From: Spiroplasma endosymbiont of Diplazon laetatorius
Lineage (GTDB): Bacteria > Bacillota_I > Bacilli_A > Mycoplasmatales > Mycoplasmataceae
Direction of reading: 5' to 3'
NCBI RefSeq assembly: GCF_964019625.1
Contig: NZ_OZ026458.1
Location: forward strand, 682,001 to 746,000
DNA: 64,000 bases
Every line of letters starts with the position of its first letter. Position 1 is the stretch's first letter. The position numbers and the translations under genes were made by a program. Positions 21,618 through 33,375 of the stretch are shown piece by piece. The notes below the pieces were generated by a model, which saw only the letters and a program-made list of their open reading frames with translations, was not told the origin of the DNA and did no database searches.

Positions 21618-21645
21618 AAAAAACCACATTTAATTTGTGGTTTTT
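21618..21645 (-). terminator. Terminator of the lipoprotein gene at 21649
   Basis: Stem AAAACCACA / TGTGGTTTT with AT-rich loop and A/T tracts on both sides, between the lipoprotein stop and thyA. Confidence 0.75.
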
Positions 21646-21648
21646 ATA

Positions 21649-22221
21649 TTATTGTATTACTTTAATAACCAGTTTTTTAATGATAACGTTAACGGTTCCT
21701 TGTTCCATTTTTTGTGTGATGTTTTTTGCAGAATTTTCTCAACTTTGACCTTTGTTTGCATTTATTATATCAGAGTGAATTAAATCTAAATTAAATTCAA
21801 AATTTTCTATCAGGTTTTCTCCAACAGGTAAACCAACACCAACTTCTTTCAACTTTTCAAAATTTTCGTTTAGTCCATTTTCTGAATAGAAATATGTTAA
21901 TCTCCCCAAAACATTTCCCATTCTTGTTCACGATTCAACTTCTTTGATTTTTGATTCCTTATTATTGTAATTAAGTTCTAATATTTTTGTAATAATAGAT
22001 TGATATATTTTTTCAGCAGTAACATTTCCGTTGGGATTGTATGTAACTTGAATTTCTTCGATTTCTTTTGAAACAAAAATTTCATTTAATTTGTAAAATT
22101 CTGTAGTTGGTGGTTCAACAGTTCCTCCACCGTTGTCATTTCCTTCACCACAAGCCACTACACTAGCAGATGCTGTTGCTGTTAATGAAACAGCAGATAA
22201 TAATGTTAATATTTTTTTCAT
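21649..22221 (-). CDS. Lipoprotein of unknown function
   Basis: 190 residues. The signal peptide MKKILTLLSAVSLTATASAS ends in VVAC, a typical Spiroplasma lipobox, followed by a Gly/Asn linker and PPTT. The mature part is acidic without cysteines or tryptophan-rich segments. No family recognised. It lies alone between two terminators. Confidence 0.8.
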
Positions 22222-22257
22222 TTTTTCTCTTTCTTTATTGATACAAATAAATTTTAT

Positions 22258-22291
22258 TAAAAAAAAAAAAAAAATCAACTGTTAAGTTGAT
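22258..22291 (-). terminator. Terminator of acpS
   Basis: Minus-strand stem TCAACT / AGTTGA with loop TAAC, followed by an uninterrupted run of about fourteen T. Confidence 0.85.
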
Positions 22292-22292
22292 T

Positions 22293-22613
22293 CTATATAT
22301 TTAAAGCTACTGCAACAGAATAATTTTGCTCGTGACTTATTGATAATTCAATAGTTGAGAATTCTTTGTTTTCAATAACTGGTTTTTCATTTCTATAAGT
22401 AATGTTAATAGTATTTGCAACAACCTTTTGTTCTAAACACTTAATAATAGCTTCTTTTGCAGCTCACCTTCCTGAAGCAAATTGTATTTTTGCTTCATCA
22501 CTTTGCAAATTATTTATTAATTCAATTTCTTGCTTGTGTAAGAATTTCTTTAAAAAGTTTTCATCTAAACTAATTCTTTTATTTTCAACTATATCAATTC
22601 CTATTTTAGCCAT
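22293..22613 (-). CDS. acpS: Holo-[acyl-carrier-protein] synthase
   Basis: 106 residues. GIDIVENKRI supplies the metal-binding Asp and FASGRWAAKEAIIKCL the Glu/Lys motif of AcpS, which moves 4'-phosphopantetheine from CoA to acyl carrier protein. ELSISHEQNYSVAVAL matches the C-terminal strand. Slightly shorter than the usual 115-125 residues. The start lies three bases after the stop of the CvpA-like gene. Confidence 0.92.
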
Positions 22614-22615
22614 AA

Positions 22616-24178
22616 TTAATTAAAGTACCTTCCTGCAAAATCAAAGTAATATTGAATTCAATAAGTATTTTTGTAGTTATCAACTCATCATTTTTGGTCG
22701 TGTTTTATATCACTTACATTGTTTTTTGCAGTTGCAAAAGTGGAAACTTTATTTTCTGGATCAGGTTTTGGTGAGTTTGTAACTCCTACAAATTCACCTA
22801 ATTTAAGTTCTCCTGAAGGGGTTATTTCCATACCATCAATTAAATAGTTTGAAGTATAAACAGTTGATAAGAAGGGCATTGTGTCCAAGTTACTTCTTGT
22901 AGTTGCATTTACATAGTTAATGTTTTTAAAGAAGTTATAAGTTAATAAAGGATCATTTAAAACTTTAGACATATATCTTTGTGTTTTTTTACCACTTTGA
23001 GTTCATTTATCATCTATATTTTTTGCTAATTTTTTAAATGGATTTTTTTGTTCTCCATTTTGACTATTTTCATCAGCTCAATTATAGAATTTAACCATTT
23101 CACTTTGGTTTAATCAACCTTCATGAATTTTTTCTTGGTCTTTTCCTGATTGTGAGTAATATTCATCAAAAGCATTAATTAATTCAACACTTGTTATGTT
23201 TGATCTTTCGCTTGTAATACCATCAACAAATATCGTTGAACCCATTAACATCATTTCTGAAGCTAGTCTAAATAATGCTTTTGAGTCTTGAGGCATAACA
23301 TCAATACATGCTGAAATTGGAGAAGCTAAGGGATTTGAAGTTGAATAACCTTCAGCTAGTAAATCCTCATACACAACAAAGAAGTCTTTTAATTCAGTAA
23401 TTTCTTTATTTGCTAATAATTGAGATGAAATAACCATTAAAGGATCTAAAGCATATTTTGTTAAACAAGAATTAGTATATGTAAAACCAAATATTGGAAC
23501 TGAAGGTAATGGAGATGCTATTTTTCTAGAAATAGAATATCTTTTATAAGCAGTTCCGTTTTTAATTTTATCTTTTCATTGTTCTTCTGTCATATGAGAA
23601 TAATCCATTAAACCAATTTTTTGAGTCTCAGTTTGAAATAATGGAAAACTTGCAATAAAACTTACAGACATTGATAAAGTCATACCTATTGCAAGACCAT
23701 TGAAAGCACCAATTAAAGTATCTACATGTCTGACAACTCTAATTTTTTTCATTTTTCTTTTGAAAGATCTATACAATATTAAACCTATTATATTTACTAA
23801 TAAAAATATAAATATACTAAAAAATAAATATAAACCTAAAGCAGATATAGTTTTTAAAATTTCATAGCCTGTTCCAGAACCATCTATTGGTAAACCTTCA
23901 CTACCAGGTAAAAGAGATGTTATTAAAGAACCTATGGATTCACCAAAATAAGAAAATACATCTACAAGACCAACTTTAACCCATAACTTCATAAATAATG
24001 GATTAAAAGAGTTTGTAAGCAATGCAGGAACAAACATTAAAAGAAGAACTGCTATTACTTGTAATATTAATAAATAAAAAGTTATTAAAAAACCTCTTGT
24101 CATACCCCAAACAGTACAACTTATAATTATGGCGAAAGCTATTATATCAAATAATCATCAAGGCCCTATGTTAATCAT
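22616..24178 (-). CDS. CvpA-family membrane protein with long C-terminal domain
   Basis: 520 residues. Starting from ATG 24178 the N-terminus reads WWLFDIIAFAIIISCTVWGM followed by TRGFL, which matches the DII...RGF pattern of CvpA proteins; a start at 24103 would cut off this first membrane helix. About four membrane segments fill the first 200 residues, with the basic loop KRKMKKIRVVRHVD. The remaining 320 residues are soluble and unrecognised, whereas typical CvpA proteins are only 160-180 residues. It is head-to-head with rnhC, a pairing (rnhC near cvpA) also known in Bacillus. Confidence 0.8.
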
Positions 24179-24275
24179 TTTTGCTTTCACTCCAATCTCA
24201 CTACCAATAATTATACCAATATTATTATTTGAAACCTTAACCATATTTTACTTTATAATTTATTTGAAAGGCTTG

Positions 24276-25169
24276 ATGACAATGAATAGCTATAGTTTTA
24301 AAAAAGTAAGTGAAAATATAATAGAAAAAATTGTAGAAGATAATAAGAACTTTTTATCTACTTCAAAAAACCCAAGTATAAAGTATTTATTCAGATTACC
24401 TCAAGGTCTTGTTGTAAATATATATACAACAAACACAATATTACTACAAGGTGATGAAATAGAGTTGTTTGCAAACAAATATGGATTAAAAATGGAAAAC
24501 AAAGTGACAAACTCTATTTCAAATCAAAAAATAGCTCTTCCAAACATTGGGTGTGATGAAGTTGGAGTTGGTGATTTCTTTGGCCCTTTAGTTACTTGCT
24601 GTGTTTACATAGATAAGGACTTTGAAGTAAACTACCCTTCTTTAGCAAGTCAAATAACAGATTCAAAAAAAATAAATGACTTTAAAATAATAGATTTATT
24701 TGATCAGTTAAAAGACAAAATAACTTGAGAAGTTTATGTACTTGAAAACTCTAAATATAACAAAGCATATGATATCTATAGAAATACACATACTTTAAAA
24801 GCTATTTGTCATAACCAAGCTTTAAAAAGGATATTTAGAAATAATCCTGAGTTAGAAAAAACTCAGATTATAATGGATCAATTTGTAGATGAAAGAAATT
24901 ACTATAAATACTTAGCAGATCAAGAAATAATAATAAAAAATATATACTTTGAAACAAAAGCAGAAGCAAAATATATTTCAGTTGCTTGTGCAAGTATTAT
25001 AGCTAGGTATCACTTCTTAAAAGAAATTGAAAAACTAGAAAATGAATATGATGTTAAATTACCTTTAGGAGCCAATAATCACGTTAAAGCACTAGTTAAT
25101 CAATATAAAAGTGAAAAACCTCAAGAAATTGATAAGTTTACTAAAATGCACTTCAATAGCAAAATATAA
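24276..25169 (+). CDS. rnhC: Ribonuclease HIII
   Basis: 297 residues. An N-terminal TBP-like substrate-binding domain (about 1-85) precedes the catalytic motif NIGCDEVGVGDFFGP (Asp94, Glu95), the form specific to RNase HIII; later acidic residues lie in MDQFVDE. It removes RNA from RNA-DNA hybrids. Start ATG 24276 follows AAAGG; ATG 24282 is possible. A longer frame upstream is only the opposite strand of the CvpA-like gene. Confidence 0.92.
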
Positions 25170-25170
25170 A

Positions 25171-25197
25171 AAAACCCAAATAATTGGGTTTTTTTTA
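25171..25197 (+). terminator. Terminator of rnhC
   Basis: Stem AAACCCAA / TTGGGTTT, loop of four, followed by T8. Confidence 0.88.
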
Positions 25198-25299
25198 TTC
25201 TCAACGATGGACGCATTGAGAACTCAATGTATTAAACTAAATTAATACTTGAAATACAGAGTGCTAGTAAACTAACACATAAATATTATATTCCAAAAT

Positions 25300-25338
25300 C
25301 TAAAAAAAAAAAAAAAAAGTTAGTTTTATAAAACTAAT
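25300..25338 (-). terminator. Terminator of the dCMP deaminase gene
   Basis: Minus-strand self-complementary TTAGTTTTATAAAACTAA followed by C and a run of about seventeen T. The stop codon of the gene overlaps the stem. Confidence 0.75.
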
Positions 25339-25804
25339 TTATAGTTACCTTAACTTCTTTTTTAAAGACAAATTCAACATTTGCTTCTTTAAGCATTTTT
25401 TTAGCTATTTTATTTTCAACAGTTTCATCATATTTATCAGATGAATAAATAATTCTTTTAATACCTGATTGTATTATGCTTTTTGTACACTCATTACAAG
25501 GAAATAAACTAGTGTAAATTTCACACCCTCTTACTGAGTCTTTTGAAGATAGAATAGCATTTAATTCCGCATGAACTATATAAGGATACTTAGTATCTTC
25601 AAGTTCACCTTCTCTACTTCAAGGATAATTATTGTCATCCAAACCTCTTGGAAGACCATTATAACCTGTTGAAACAACTTGTTTTAAGTCATTTACAATA
25701 ACACAACCCACTTGAGTTGAAGGATCTTTACTTCTCATAGCATTAAGTTGTACCATAGCTAAGAAATAAGTGTCTCAATCTATATAATTATCTCTTTTTT
25801 TCAT
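25334..25804 (-). CDS. Deoxycytidylate (dCMP) deaminase
   Basis: 156 residues of the cytidine/dCMP deaminase zinc family. Ligands are His78 in VHAELNAI with catalytic Glu80, and Cys103 and Cys106 in FPCNEC. The TGYNGLPRG and SKDPSTQVGC segments are typical of dCMP deaminases (ComEB type). The product dUMP feeds thyA. The ATG at 25804 follows AGGAA, two bases after the stop of the rhomboid-like gene. Confidence 0.93.
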
Positions 25805-25806
25805 AT

Positions 25807-27132
25807 TTAAATTCCTCAAGTAAATATACTTCAACCACCATTTGAGTTTTGACCTATATATCAATTTCAGTGATTATTTCAAAGTATTTCATTAGCTCTT
25901 TTTTCTGACATAAATCCATTAGCAACATAATAAAGTAATGTTGTAGCTGAATATATATCATGAGCTGGTGAGTAGTAGTTAATTAAAGATAAGGTTAGTG
26001 GTAAGAAGAAAGCTGCAACTAAAATAGTAATTGGCAGAATTATCAATTTATCCATATTTTCTTTTTTATAAGTACTTAACAAGTAAATACTTGCTGAAAT
26101 TGCAGCCGATGCAATTATCATTATATATAAATATGCTTGTCCTAAAAATAAAGGATAAATAACTAAACAAAGTATTGGAAATATCATTCTATTTTTAGAA
26201 AACAATTGAATTGGTTCTCTTTTTTTATCTCAAGTTGTAACACCCAAAACACCAACAACACTTGCCATAAATCCTAATCCACCAGAGAAAACAGCTGTTT
26301 GAGATGGCATTGTAGCACTTACAAAGAAACCTACCAATGGATAAGTTATAAAGACTGCTAAAGCAAATTTTAAAGAACCTACTAACCCTTCAGTATAACG
26401 AGCTATTTTAATTGTTGCTCCAGTTAAGAAAAATATTTGAATTAAAGCCATCAAAAAACCATTTGAGTTTGCAGTAAATCCATATGTAAATATTCTTCAT
26501 CATTGTCCACCAACAATAGTTAGGTTTCTATTTGTTGCTCCAAAGAATAAATCTAAATGAGGACCTATTTGACCTTGAAATCACATCATACTTAAAACCA
26601 TTGTGATTAATGGCATTACAAAAAATACTGTTAGAAGCAACAGAGATATGGGACTATTTCTGTTCATTCTTGAAACGGCTTTTTTAAACTTAATGTTTGA
26701 AGATTTTGTTGGATCTTGTAAAATCTCAATCATTTCTTCATCTGAAATATTTTCTTCAACTTCATTTTTTTCAGCTTCTTTTAAAGAGTTTATTTTAGAA
26801 AAATATGGTTTTAGTTTAGTTTTTGAAGATTCTAAACTAGAAAAACTTAAAGTAGTTCCCTCTAAAGCAATATCTATATCTGTATCACTTATAGCTAAAT
26901 TAAGTATTTCTATTTTTTCTCTTTTTTGTTCTTTTAAGTTTGCTTTTATTTCTTCTAAGTTTTTATCAGTTGTAACAGGTGAACCCACAGTTACTCTAAT
27001 CACTTTGAATTTAGCTTTTGGATTAACTAAGTAAGATACATAATCATTACTGTATTGTTCCAAAGCCTTATATTTTTCAACTTTAACAAAATAGTGAACT
27101 AAATTAAGTTTTAATTCATTAAAATTTGTCAT
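25807..27132 (-). CDS. Rhomboid-family membrane protein, probably without protease activity
   Basis: 441 residues. A soluble N-terminal domain of about 160 residues has no match I recognise. The membrane part contains GGQWWRIFTYGFTANSNGF, which fits the WR..T..F segment of rhomboids, and a later SGGLGFMAS where active rhomboids carry GxSG; the nucleophilic serine position is Leu. No matching catalytic His is evident in the last helix. It is followed by the deaminase gene and preceded by the pseudouridine synthase gene. Family assignment is moderately secure; loss of activity is inference. Confidence 0.7.
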
Positions 27133-27143
27133 CTTTTACTCAC

Positions 27144-28058
27144 CTATTCTTTAAACGTATTAATTTTATCATTAAATTCTTTTGGTAATTCACTTATTAA
27201 ATCAATTTTTTCATTAGTTATTGGATGATTAAATGCCAATCTGTAAGCATGTAAGTATTGCCCAAACTCTTCTTCCATGTCTTTTCTAAATGCATATAAA
27301 GGATCTCCAACCACTGGATGCTTAATATATGACATGTGAACTCTAATTTGATGAGTTCTTCCAGTTTCAATAACACAACTTATTTTTGTATGGTTTTCAT
27401 AACGTTCTAATACATTAAAGTTTGTAATGGCATGTTTTGAATTAACATCAGTTGTTGTCATTTTTTTACGATCCCCTCTATGTCTTCCAATTGGGGCATT
27501 TATTTTTCCAGCATTATGTTCTACAACACCATGAACTAAAGCAATATATTCTTTGTGGATTTCATTGTTTGCTAACATTTCTGTAAGTCTTTTATGAGCT
27601 TTATCATTTTTAGCAACAATCATTAATCCTGTTGTCATTTTATCAAGTCTGTGAACTATACCAGGACGAAGTACTCCACCAATTGAAGATAAGTCTTTTA
27701 CTTTGAATAATAAACCATTTACTAAAGTACCACTTGGATTACCAGCTGCAGGGTGAACTACAAGACCATTTGGTTTATTAACTACCAATAAGTCTTTGTC
27801 TTGATATACAATTTCAAAATCTATATCTTCTGCTTTTGCTTCTAATTCTGTTGGTTCTTTTAAATTCATTTTAATAACATCATCTGTTAATAAATTGTAT
27901 TTTACAGAAACAGGTTGTTCATTTACAAGTACATCATTAGATTCAATTAGTTTTTGAACATAACTTCTAGAAAAATCATATTCTTCTTTTAAGTAATCTG
28001 TTAAATATTTATCTAATCTTCCTGAGTCTTGTTCTAATTTAATTTCTAATTGTTCCAT
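27144..28058 (-). CDS. rluD: RluD-type 23S rRNA pseudouridine synthase
   Basis: 304 residues. An N-terminal S4 RNA-binding domain (about 13-75) is followed by the synthase domain with catalytic Asp139 in GIVHRLDKMTTGLM. CVIETGRTHQIRVHM is also typical. Start has AGGGG upstream; it follows lspA by three bases. lspA next to rluD is a common Firmicute pair. Which of RluD/RluC/YlyB is the true orthologue cannot be told by eye. Confidence 0.92.
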   Translation of the reverse strand: MEQLEIKLEQDSGRLDKYLTDYLKEEYDFSRSYVQKLIESNDVLVNEQPVSVKYNLLTDDVIKMNLKEPTELEAKAEDIDFEIVYQDKDLLVVNKPNGLVVHPAAGNPSGTLVNGLLFKVKDLSSIGGVLRPGIVHRLDKMTTGLMIVAKNDKAHKRLTEMLANNEIHKEYIALVHGVVEHNAGKINAPIGRHRGDRKKMTTTDVNSKHAITNFNVLERYENHTKISCVIETGRTHQIRVHMSYIKHPVVGDPLYAFRKDMEEEFGQYLHAYRLAFNHPITNEKIDLISELPKEFNDKINTFKE

Positions 28059-28061
28059 AAT

Positions 28062-28811
28062 TTACCCCTTGTTTTTATATTCTTTTCACTCTTTTGAAAT
28101 TTCTTTATGTTTTAATAAATATTCTTTGTAAGTGATTTTATCTTCTTTTTTAAAATCTAAACTATGATAGTATGCTTCAAAAAGAAGGTTTCTTTTATTT
28201 ACAATATCACAATAGTATTCGTATTTTTCTTGGTTGCTTCTCTTCATTGTGTATTCTATTATTTCTAACACAACATAAACTAACACCATAACTATTATTA
28301 TTCCTACAGCTATAGAAACTCAAGCATCAGCTAAGTTAAAAATATAAGCATCTGATCCAAATAACTTAAAATCAAATTGAAGAAAGTCAACAACCCCTCC
28401 TTTGATGCCCTCTTCCTTTGTTGCTGGAGCTCAAGATCTTGCAATTAAATTTGCAATACTTCCAGAGACCATTAAAGTAATTGGTATTAATCAGTATTTA
28501 TTTTTGATAAAAATAAATACTGCAATTAACATGAGTGTAACTATAGCAGCTATTGAAACTGCTAAACCAATTTTTCCAGCATTCATACCATATGCTGCTC
28601 CAGGATTTATGATATAACTAAAATTAATAAAACCAGGAATAAACGTTGCAGTTGTTCCTTCAGTTTTCATTTCAGCCACCACAATAGCTTTACTGATTCA
28701 GTCTAAAGACACTAAAATTAGTATGAGTGGTAAACATCATACTAATTTGTATTTTCAAATATAATTATATGTTTTTAAGTTTGACTTAATGTTAAATATA
28801 AAGTCTTTCAT
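28062..28811 (-). CDS. lspA: Prolipoprotein signal peptidase (signal peptidase II)
   Basis: 249 residues against about 160 for typical LspA. The core carries INPGAAYGM and the late FNLADAWVSIA with a catalytic Asp; the other Asp lies in KGGVVDFLQF. A C-terminal tail of some 60 charged residues (from TMKRSNQEK) is extra. It cuts signal peptides before the lipobox Cys of the many lipoproteins in this window. It lies 12 bp after ileS. Confidence 0.93.
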
Positions 28812-28823
28812 TTTTTTCACACC

Positions 28824-31532
28824 TTAATTGATTACATCAAAACATCTTTGACAAATATCGTCGTTCAATTCATCAAAAATTGCTCAACACCTTTGACATT
28901 TTAACCCTTGTTTTAATTCTACACTAACATTTGCTACCTTAGAGTTAATTTCATTTTTAGATTCTAAAAAGTTTATTGAGTTAACGATTAAAATTTGATT
29001 TAAGTCTTCAATTTGTTTTATGAATTCAAATTCATTTTTTAATTCTAAAGTAACTACAGCTTCAAACCCTTTTTTAATGATTTTTTCATTTCTAGCTTTT
29101 TCTAAAGCTTCATTTACATCATCACGTAAATCTAAAACAGTTTTTCATCTAGAGTTAAATTCATCAGATTGTAAGAAGTTTTGTTCTCTTAAATCCAATA
29201 AGTGAATTGAATCTTCTTTTTCGATATTTTGAATATGTTGATATGCTTCTTCAGTTGTATGAATTAAAACTGGTTTTAGCATATCTAATAATGCTCAAAG
29301 TTGTTCATACATAACTGTTTGAACTTGTCTTCTTCTTGTAGAATTTGCAGCTTCAACATAAATAATGTCTTTAATAAAGTCTAAGTAGAATGACGATAAG
29401 TCATTTGCTACATAGTTGTTAATTAATTTAAACCCACTATTAAATGAATAGTTTTCCATTGCATTAAAGAATTTAGTTTTTGTTGCTGTTAAGTTATTTA
29501 GTGCAAACTTATCAACATCAGTTAAATCACTTTGATAATCTTTTTTAGGGTCAAAATCAACTAAGTTAGATAACATAAATCTAATTGTGTTTCTAATTTT
29601 TCTATATGATTCAGATACTTGTTTTAAGATTTCGCTTCCAATTCTTTGATCATCTGTAAAGTCAGTTGAAAATACTCAAAGTCTTAAAATATCTGCTCCA
29701 AGGTCATTTGCAATATCTAATGGGTCAATTGTGTTTCCAATTGATTTAGACATTTTTTTACCTTTTTCATCATTTGTCATACCATGAGTTATTAATTGTT
29801 TGTAAGCAGGTTTTCCATCATAAATTACAGAGTTAATCATTGATGAGTTAAATCATCCTCTATATTGATCATTTCCTTCTAAATAAACATCAAATGGTCT
29901 TTGTAATCCAAAGTTTTGTTCAATTGCTAAGTTTGAACTTCCTGAATCAAATCAAACATCAAGAATATCAGTTTCTTTTGTTCAACCCAATCCTTTAAAT
30001 TGTTCTGGTAAGAAGTCATCTGCAGGTAATTCAAATCAAGCATTTGTTCCTTTTTGAGCAATTACTTCAATTGCAAAATCAACAATTTCTTTTGTTATTT
30101 GAGGTTGTTTTTCTTTATCAAAGAATGCAATAATTGGAACTCCTCATAATCTTTGACGAGAAATTGTTCAATCATTTCTATCTTTTATTATGTTTCTCAA
30201 TCTTTCTTTAGATCATTCAGGATTTGTTTTTACATTATTAACAATAGCATTATCGATTTCTTCTTTTACATTTGAAAGACCAACAAATCATTGATGTGTT
30301 GCTCTATAAATAACTGGTTTTTTTGTTCTTCAGTCATGAGGATAAGAGTGTTTTACAAATTTAAGTTTTAATAATAACCCTTTTTCTTGTAAAGCCATAC
30401 CAATTATTTTATTTGCATCTTCATAAAAAACTCCTTCTAATCTTGAATCTTTAACAGTTACATCAAATTTACCTTGATCATCAATTGGTGCAAAAGCTTT
30501 AATGTTGTGTTTTGTAACAATTTCAAAGTCATCTTCACCAAAACCTCCAGCAATATGAACTAAACCAGTTCCAGCTTCACTTGTTACATGGTGTCCAATA
30601 ACTGTAAAACCAGTTTTATCTTCATATCAAGGATGTTGGTATTTAATATTTGTTAAATCAGTTCCTTTAAAAGTTTTAACCACATTTAAGTTTTCTCAAC
30701 CAATTTGTTCTGAAACTGAATCGATTAAATCTTTTGCAACAATAAATTGTCTCTCATCGTTTTCTGGTTTAACAAGAACATATTCTAACTCTTCTCCTAA
30801 AGCAATTAATTGATTTGAAGGCATTGTTCAAGGAGTTGTGGTTCAAATAACAAGACAAGTGTTTTGCAATTCTTCATTTTCCAAAACAGGACAAGCAACA
30901 AAAATTGTTGGAGATTTAATTTCAGCATATTCAATTTCAGCTTCAGCTAATGCAGATTCACTTGATGGAGATCAATAAATAGGTTTTAAATCTCTATATA
31001 CCAAATTTTTTTCAACCATTTTAGAAAATAATTTAAGTTCACTTAATTCAAAATCATCTGTTAATGTTATATATTTACAATCATAGTCAGTAAAAATACC
31101 CAATCTTCTGAATTGTTCAGATTGATTGGCAACTTGTTGTAAAGCATATTCTTTACATAAGTTTCTAAAATCAACTGGACTCATAGCTTTTCTATCAACT
31201 CCAGTTTTAGTTATTGCAGTTTCAATTGGTAAACCATGAGTATCTCATCCCATAATATAGGGTGAGTTATAACCTATTTGGCTTTTTCATCTAACAATAA
31301 AATCTTTTAAAATTTTATTTAAAGCATGACCAACGTGAATATTACCATTTGCATATGGTGGACCATCATGAAGAACAAAAGTTGGTTTATTCTTATTAGC
31401 TTCTAGTTTTCTTTTGTAAATATCTTTTTCTTTTCATTCATTTTGAATATTTGGCTCTTTTGTTTTTAAATCAGCTTTCATATCAAAACTAGTTTGATTT
31501 ATAAGTAATGTATCTTTATAATTTTTTTCCAT
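28824..31532 (-). CDS. ileS: Isoleucyl-tRNA synthetase
   Basis: 902 residues, class I. HIGH motif as GNIHVGH, KMSKS motif as [11 protein letters not shown], the editing domain with IWTTTPWTMPSNQ, and a C-terminal zinc finger with CQRCW and CQRC. Twelve or more UGA codons are read as Trp. It is controlled by a T-box leader and heads the operon ileS-lspA-rluD. Confidence 0.97.
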
Positions 31533-31558
31533 ATTAATTAATTCCTTTCAAAATAAAA

Positions 31559-31765
31559 ACGCTCCTAATAATAGGAGCGTTTTAACGCGGTACCATCCTA
31601 ATTAAATAAACACAAAAAATAGATGTTTATTTATCTCAATTAGATTGTTAACGCTATCCTTGCGAGGAGTTCTACTGGGTATTGAACTTTTCTTCTCCTA
31701 TTTAAAATAAGTGATAATCTAAATAAATTTTTGTTAATTCTCACCAACCATTAACTCTCTGTGAA
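31559..31765 (-). promoter_or_regulatory. T-box riboswitch of ileS
   Basis: On the minus strand the leader contains the T-box sequence AGGATGGTACCGCG (31586-31599), followed by a terminator hairpin (AACGCTCCTA / TAGGAGCGTT, then T5) at 31559-31582. Upstream lie a stem-I-like region and a candidate ATC specifier (Ile) in AGATTATCACT. Uncharged tRNA-Ile would favour read-through into ileS. The 5' end of the leader is approximate. Confidence 0.88.
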
Positions 31766-31790
31766 AAAATTTTATTTAAACCTTGTCTTA

Positions 31791-33344
31791 CTATTCTTGA
31801 TTTGTTTTTAAATTTTCATTAATAACTCTACTTAAGTTTGAACCATATAAAAATTGTTTTGGTTCACTTGGTTTTTCATTAGATAATATTTGATCTATGT
31901 TAACACCAAAATAATTGAAACCTTTTATGTTTTTAAATGCTTCAGGTGAATCTTTTTTAAATTGTTCTAAAGCTATTTCTCAATTACTTTTGTTTTCAAC
32001 AGATAAATCACCGCTTTTGAAACCAAAAGCACTTGATGTAGTTGAATATTCATTTGCCACACTAATTCTTATTGGTTTATTTGATAAATCAATAAATTTA
32101 GAGTTTTTAGATCAACTAGGATCTATTATAGCTCTTAAAGTTCCATAGAAATATGAAGCGTTTTCTATTTGAGGATTGTATTTTGTGCCAATCTTATCCC
32201 CTTTTTTAAATTTTTGACCGTCTATTTCAAAATCTTCTTGTGCTATTGCAAAGTTTTTTGGTCTTGTAATATTATACATAAGAAGTGTTATATCATCATA
32301 TCAACCTTCCAATGAATCTATTAAAGGAATAACTGTAGCTTTGTTTCTATCTAAAGCATCTTTAAACATTCAAATCAATCTTGCTGAAATACTTAAGTAA
32401 AAATCTTTTCCAGACAGTCATCTTTCAACCATTATTTCTTTAACTGCTTGACATAAAGTTTCTTGACTTTCTCTGTTATATAGAGTTTCTCCAGCAACAG
32501 CTAAATCAATACCATCTAAACCAAATCCATCTAATATTGATTTTAATTTATCTTTTAATTCATCTTTTTGTTTTCAATTTCACAACATTCTATCTGCAGT
32601 TGCTCCACCAAAAGATGTAATAAATTTAACATCATCTGAATTTACTTTTTTATTTTTTCTATCTATAAGGAATTTAGAGTTTTGATTATCAAAACTTGGA
32701 TCATTTAATTCTGGTGTTAATGTGAAATCATTCATAGCAATACTGTCAATTGCGTATTTACCAGCTTTAGTAAAAGTAGAAGAAATATTTATAATATCAT
32801 AAGGGTTATTGTTAGATACTAATTTTTCTAATTTGGCATCCTTACCTTCTAAAGTAATATTTTTACCATTCACATCTAGAGTATTACCTCAGTTTCATCA
32901 AGTTCCTGATAAATTACTTTCTTTTTGAGCAATTGGATTTTTAGCTTTTTCAATTACTTCTGGTGTTGCTTTAAAAGTAACTTGTGTTCTACCTTTTAAA
33001 ACTCTAGAGTATTCAGAAGTTCTTATAGTTGCAACATAAGTATCACCAGAATCAGCATCTATTTCACTTGAAGTTAATTTAGTTATACTTGTATGATCAA
33101 ATCTCATACTTGCTAAATTTTCAATGTCTTTTTGTCTATTTTCAATGTTTGAAGAATTTATACCGTTAACTTCTGCTATTTTTTTTATTATTTCTTTTTG
33201 GTTAACTTCTGTCATTTGCCCAAGATTTCATTTGTAATTTAAAGAATTTATACCACTTGTTTTTACAGCACATGAAACAACTGTTGTGCTTGTTGTTGAA
33301 ACAACAAATGAAACAGCTGCTAAAATTGATAGTAATTTTTTCAT
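31791..33344 (-). CDS. Lipoprotein with degenerate GH18 chitinase-like domain
   Basis: 517 residues. Lipobox TTVVSC (Cys25). After about 200 unrecognised residues come hallmarks of glycoside hydrolase 18: FITSFGGA (SxGG, 244-247), then GFGLDGIDLAVAGE (276-286) where chitinases have DGxDxDxE, and later FYLSISARLIW and a strand ending TLLMYN where GH18 has (Q)YYN. The third Asp and the catalytic Glu are replaced by Ala282 and Ala284, so hydrolysis is unlikely; sugar binding is possible. UGA codons read as Trp throughout. AAGGAG precedes the start. Confidence 0.7.
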
Positions 33345-33375
33345 ATAAATTCTCCTTTTAGAATAATTATACCTC

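Noticed and set aside
24129-24275. N-terminal extension of rnhC
   Set aside because: The extra 49 codons overlap the first membrane helix of the divergent CvpA-like gene and lack a ribosome site; the RNase HIII domain starts at 24276.
25198-25300. Possible small gene after rnhC
   Set aside because: No frame with start, ribosome site and protein-like composition was found; only short repeats and terminators are present.
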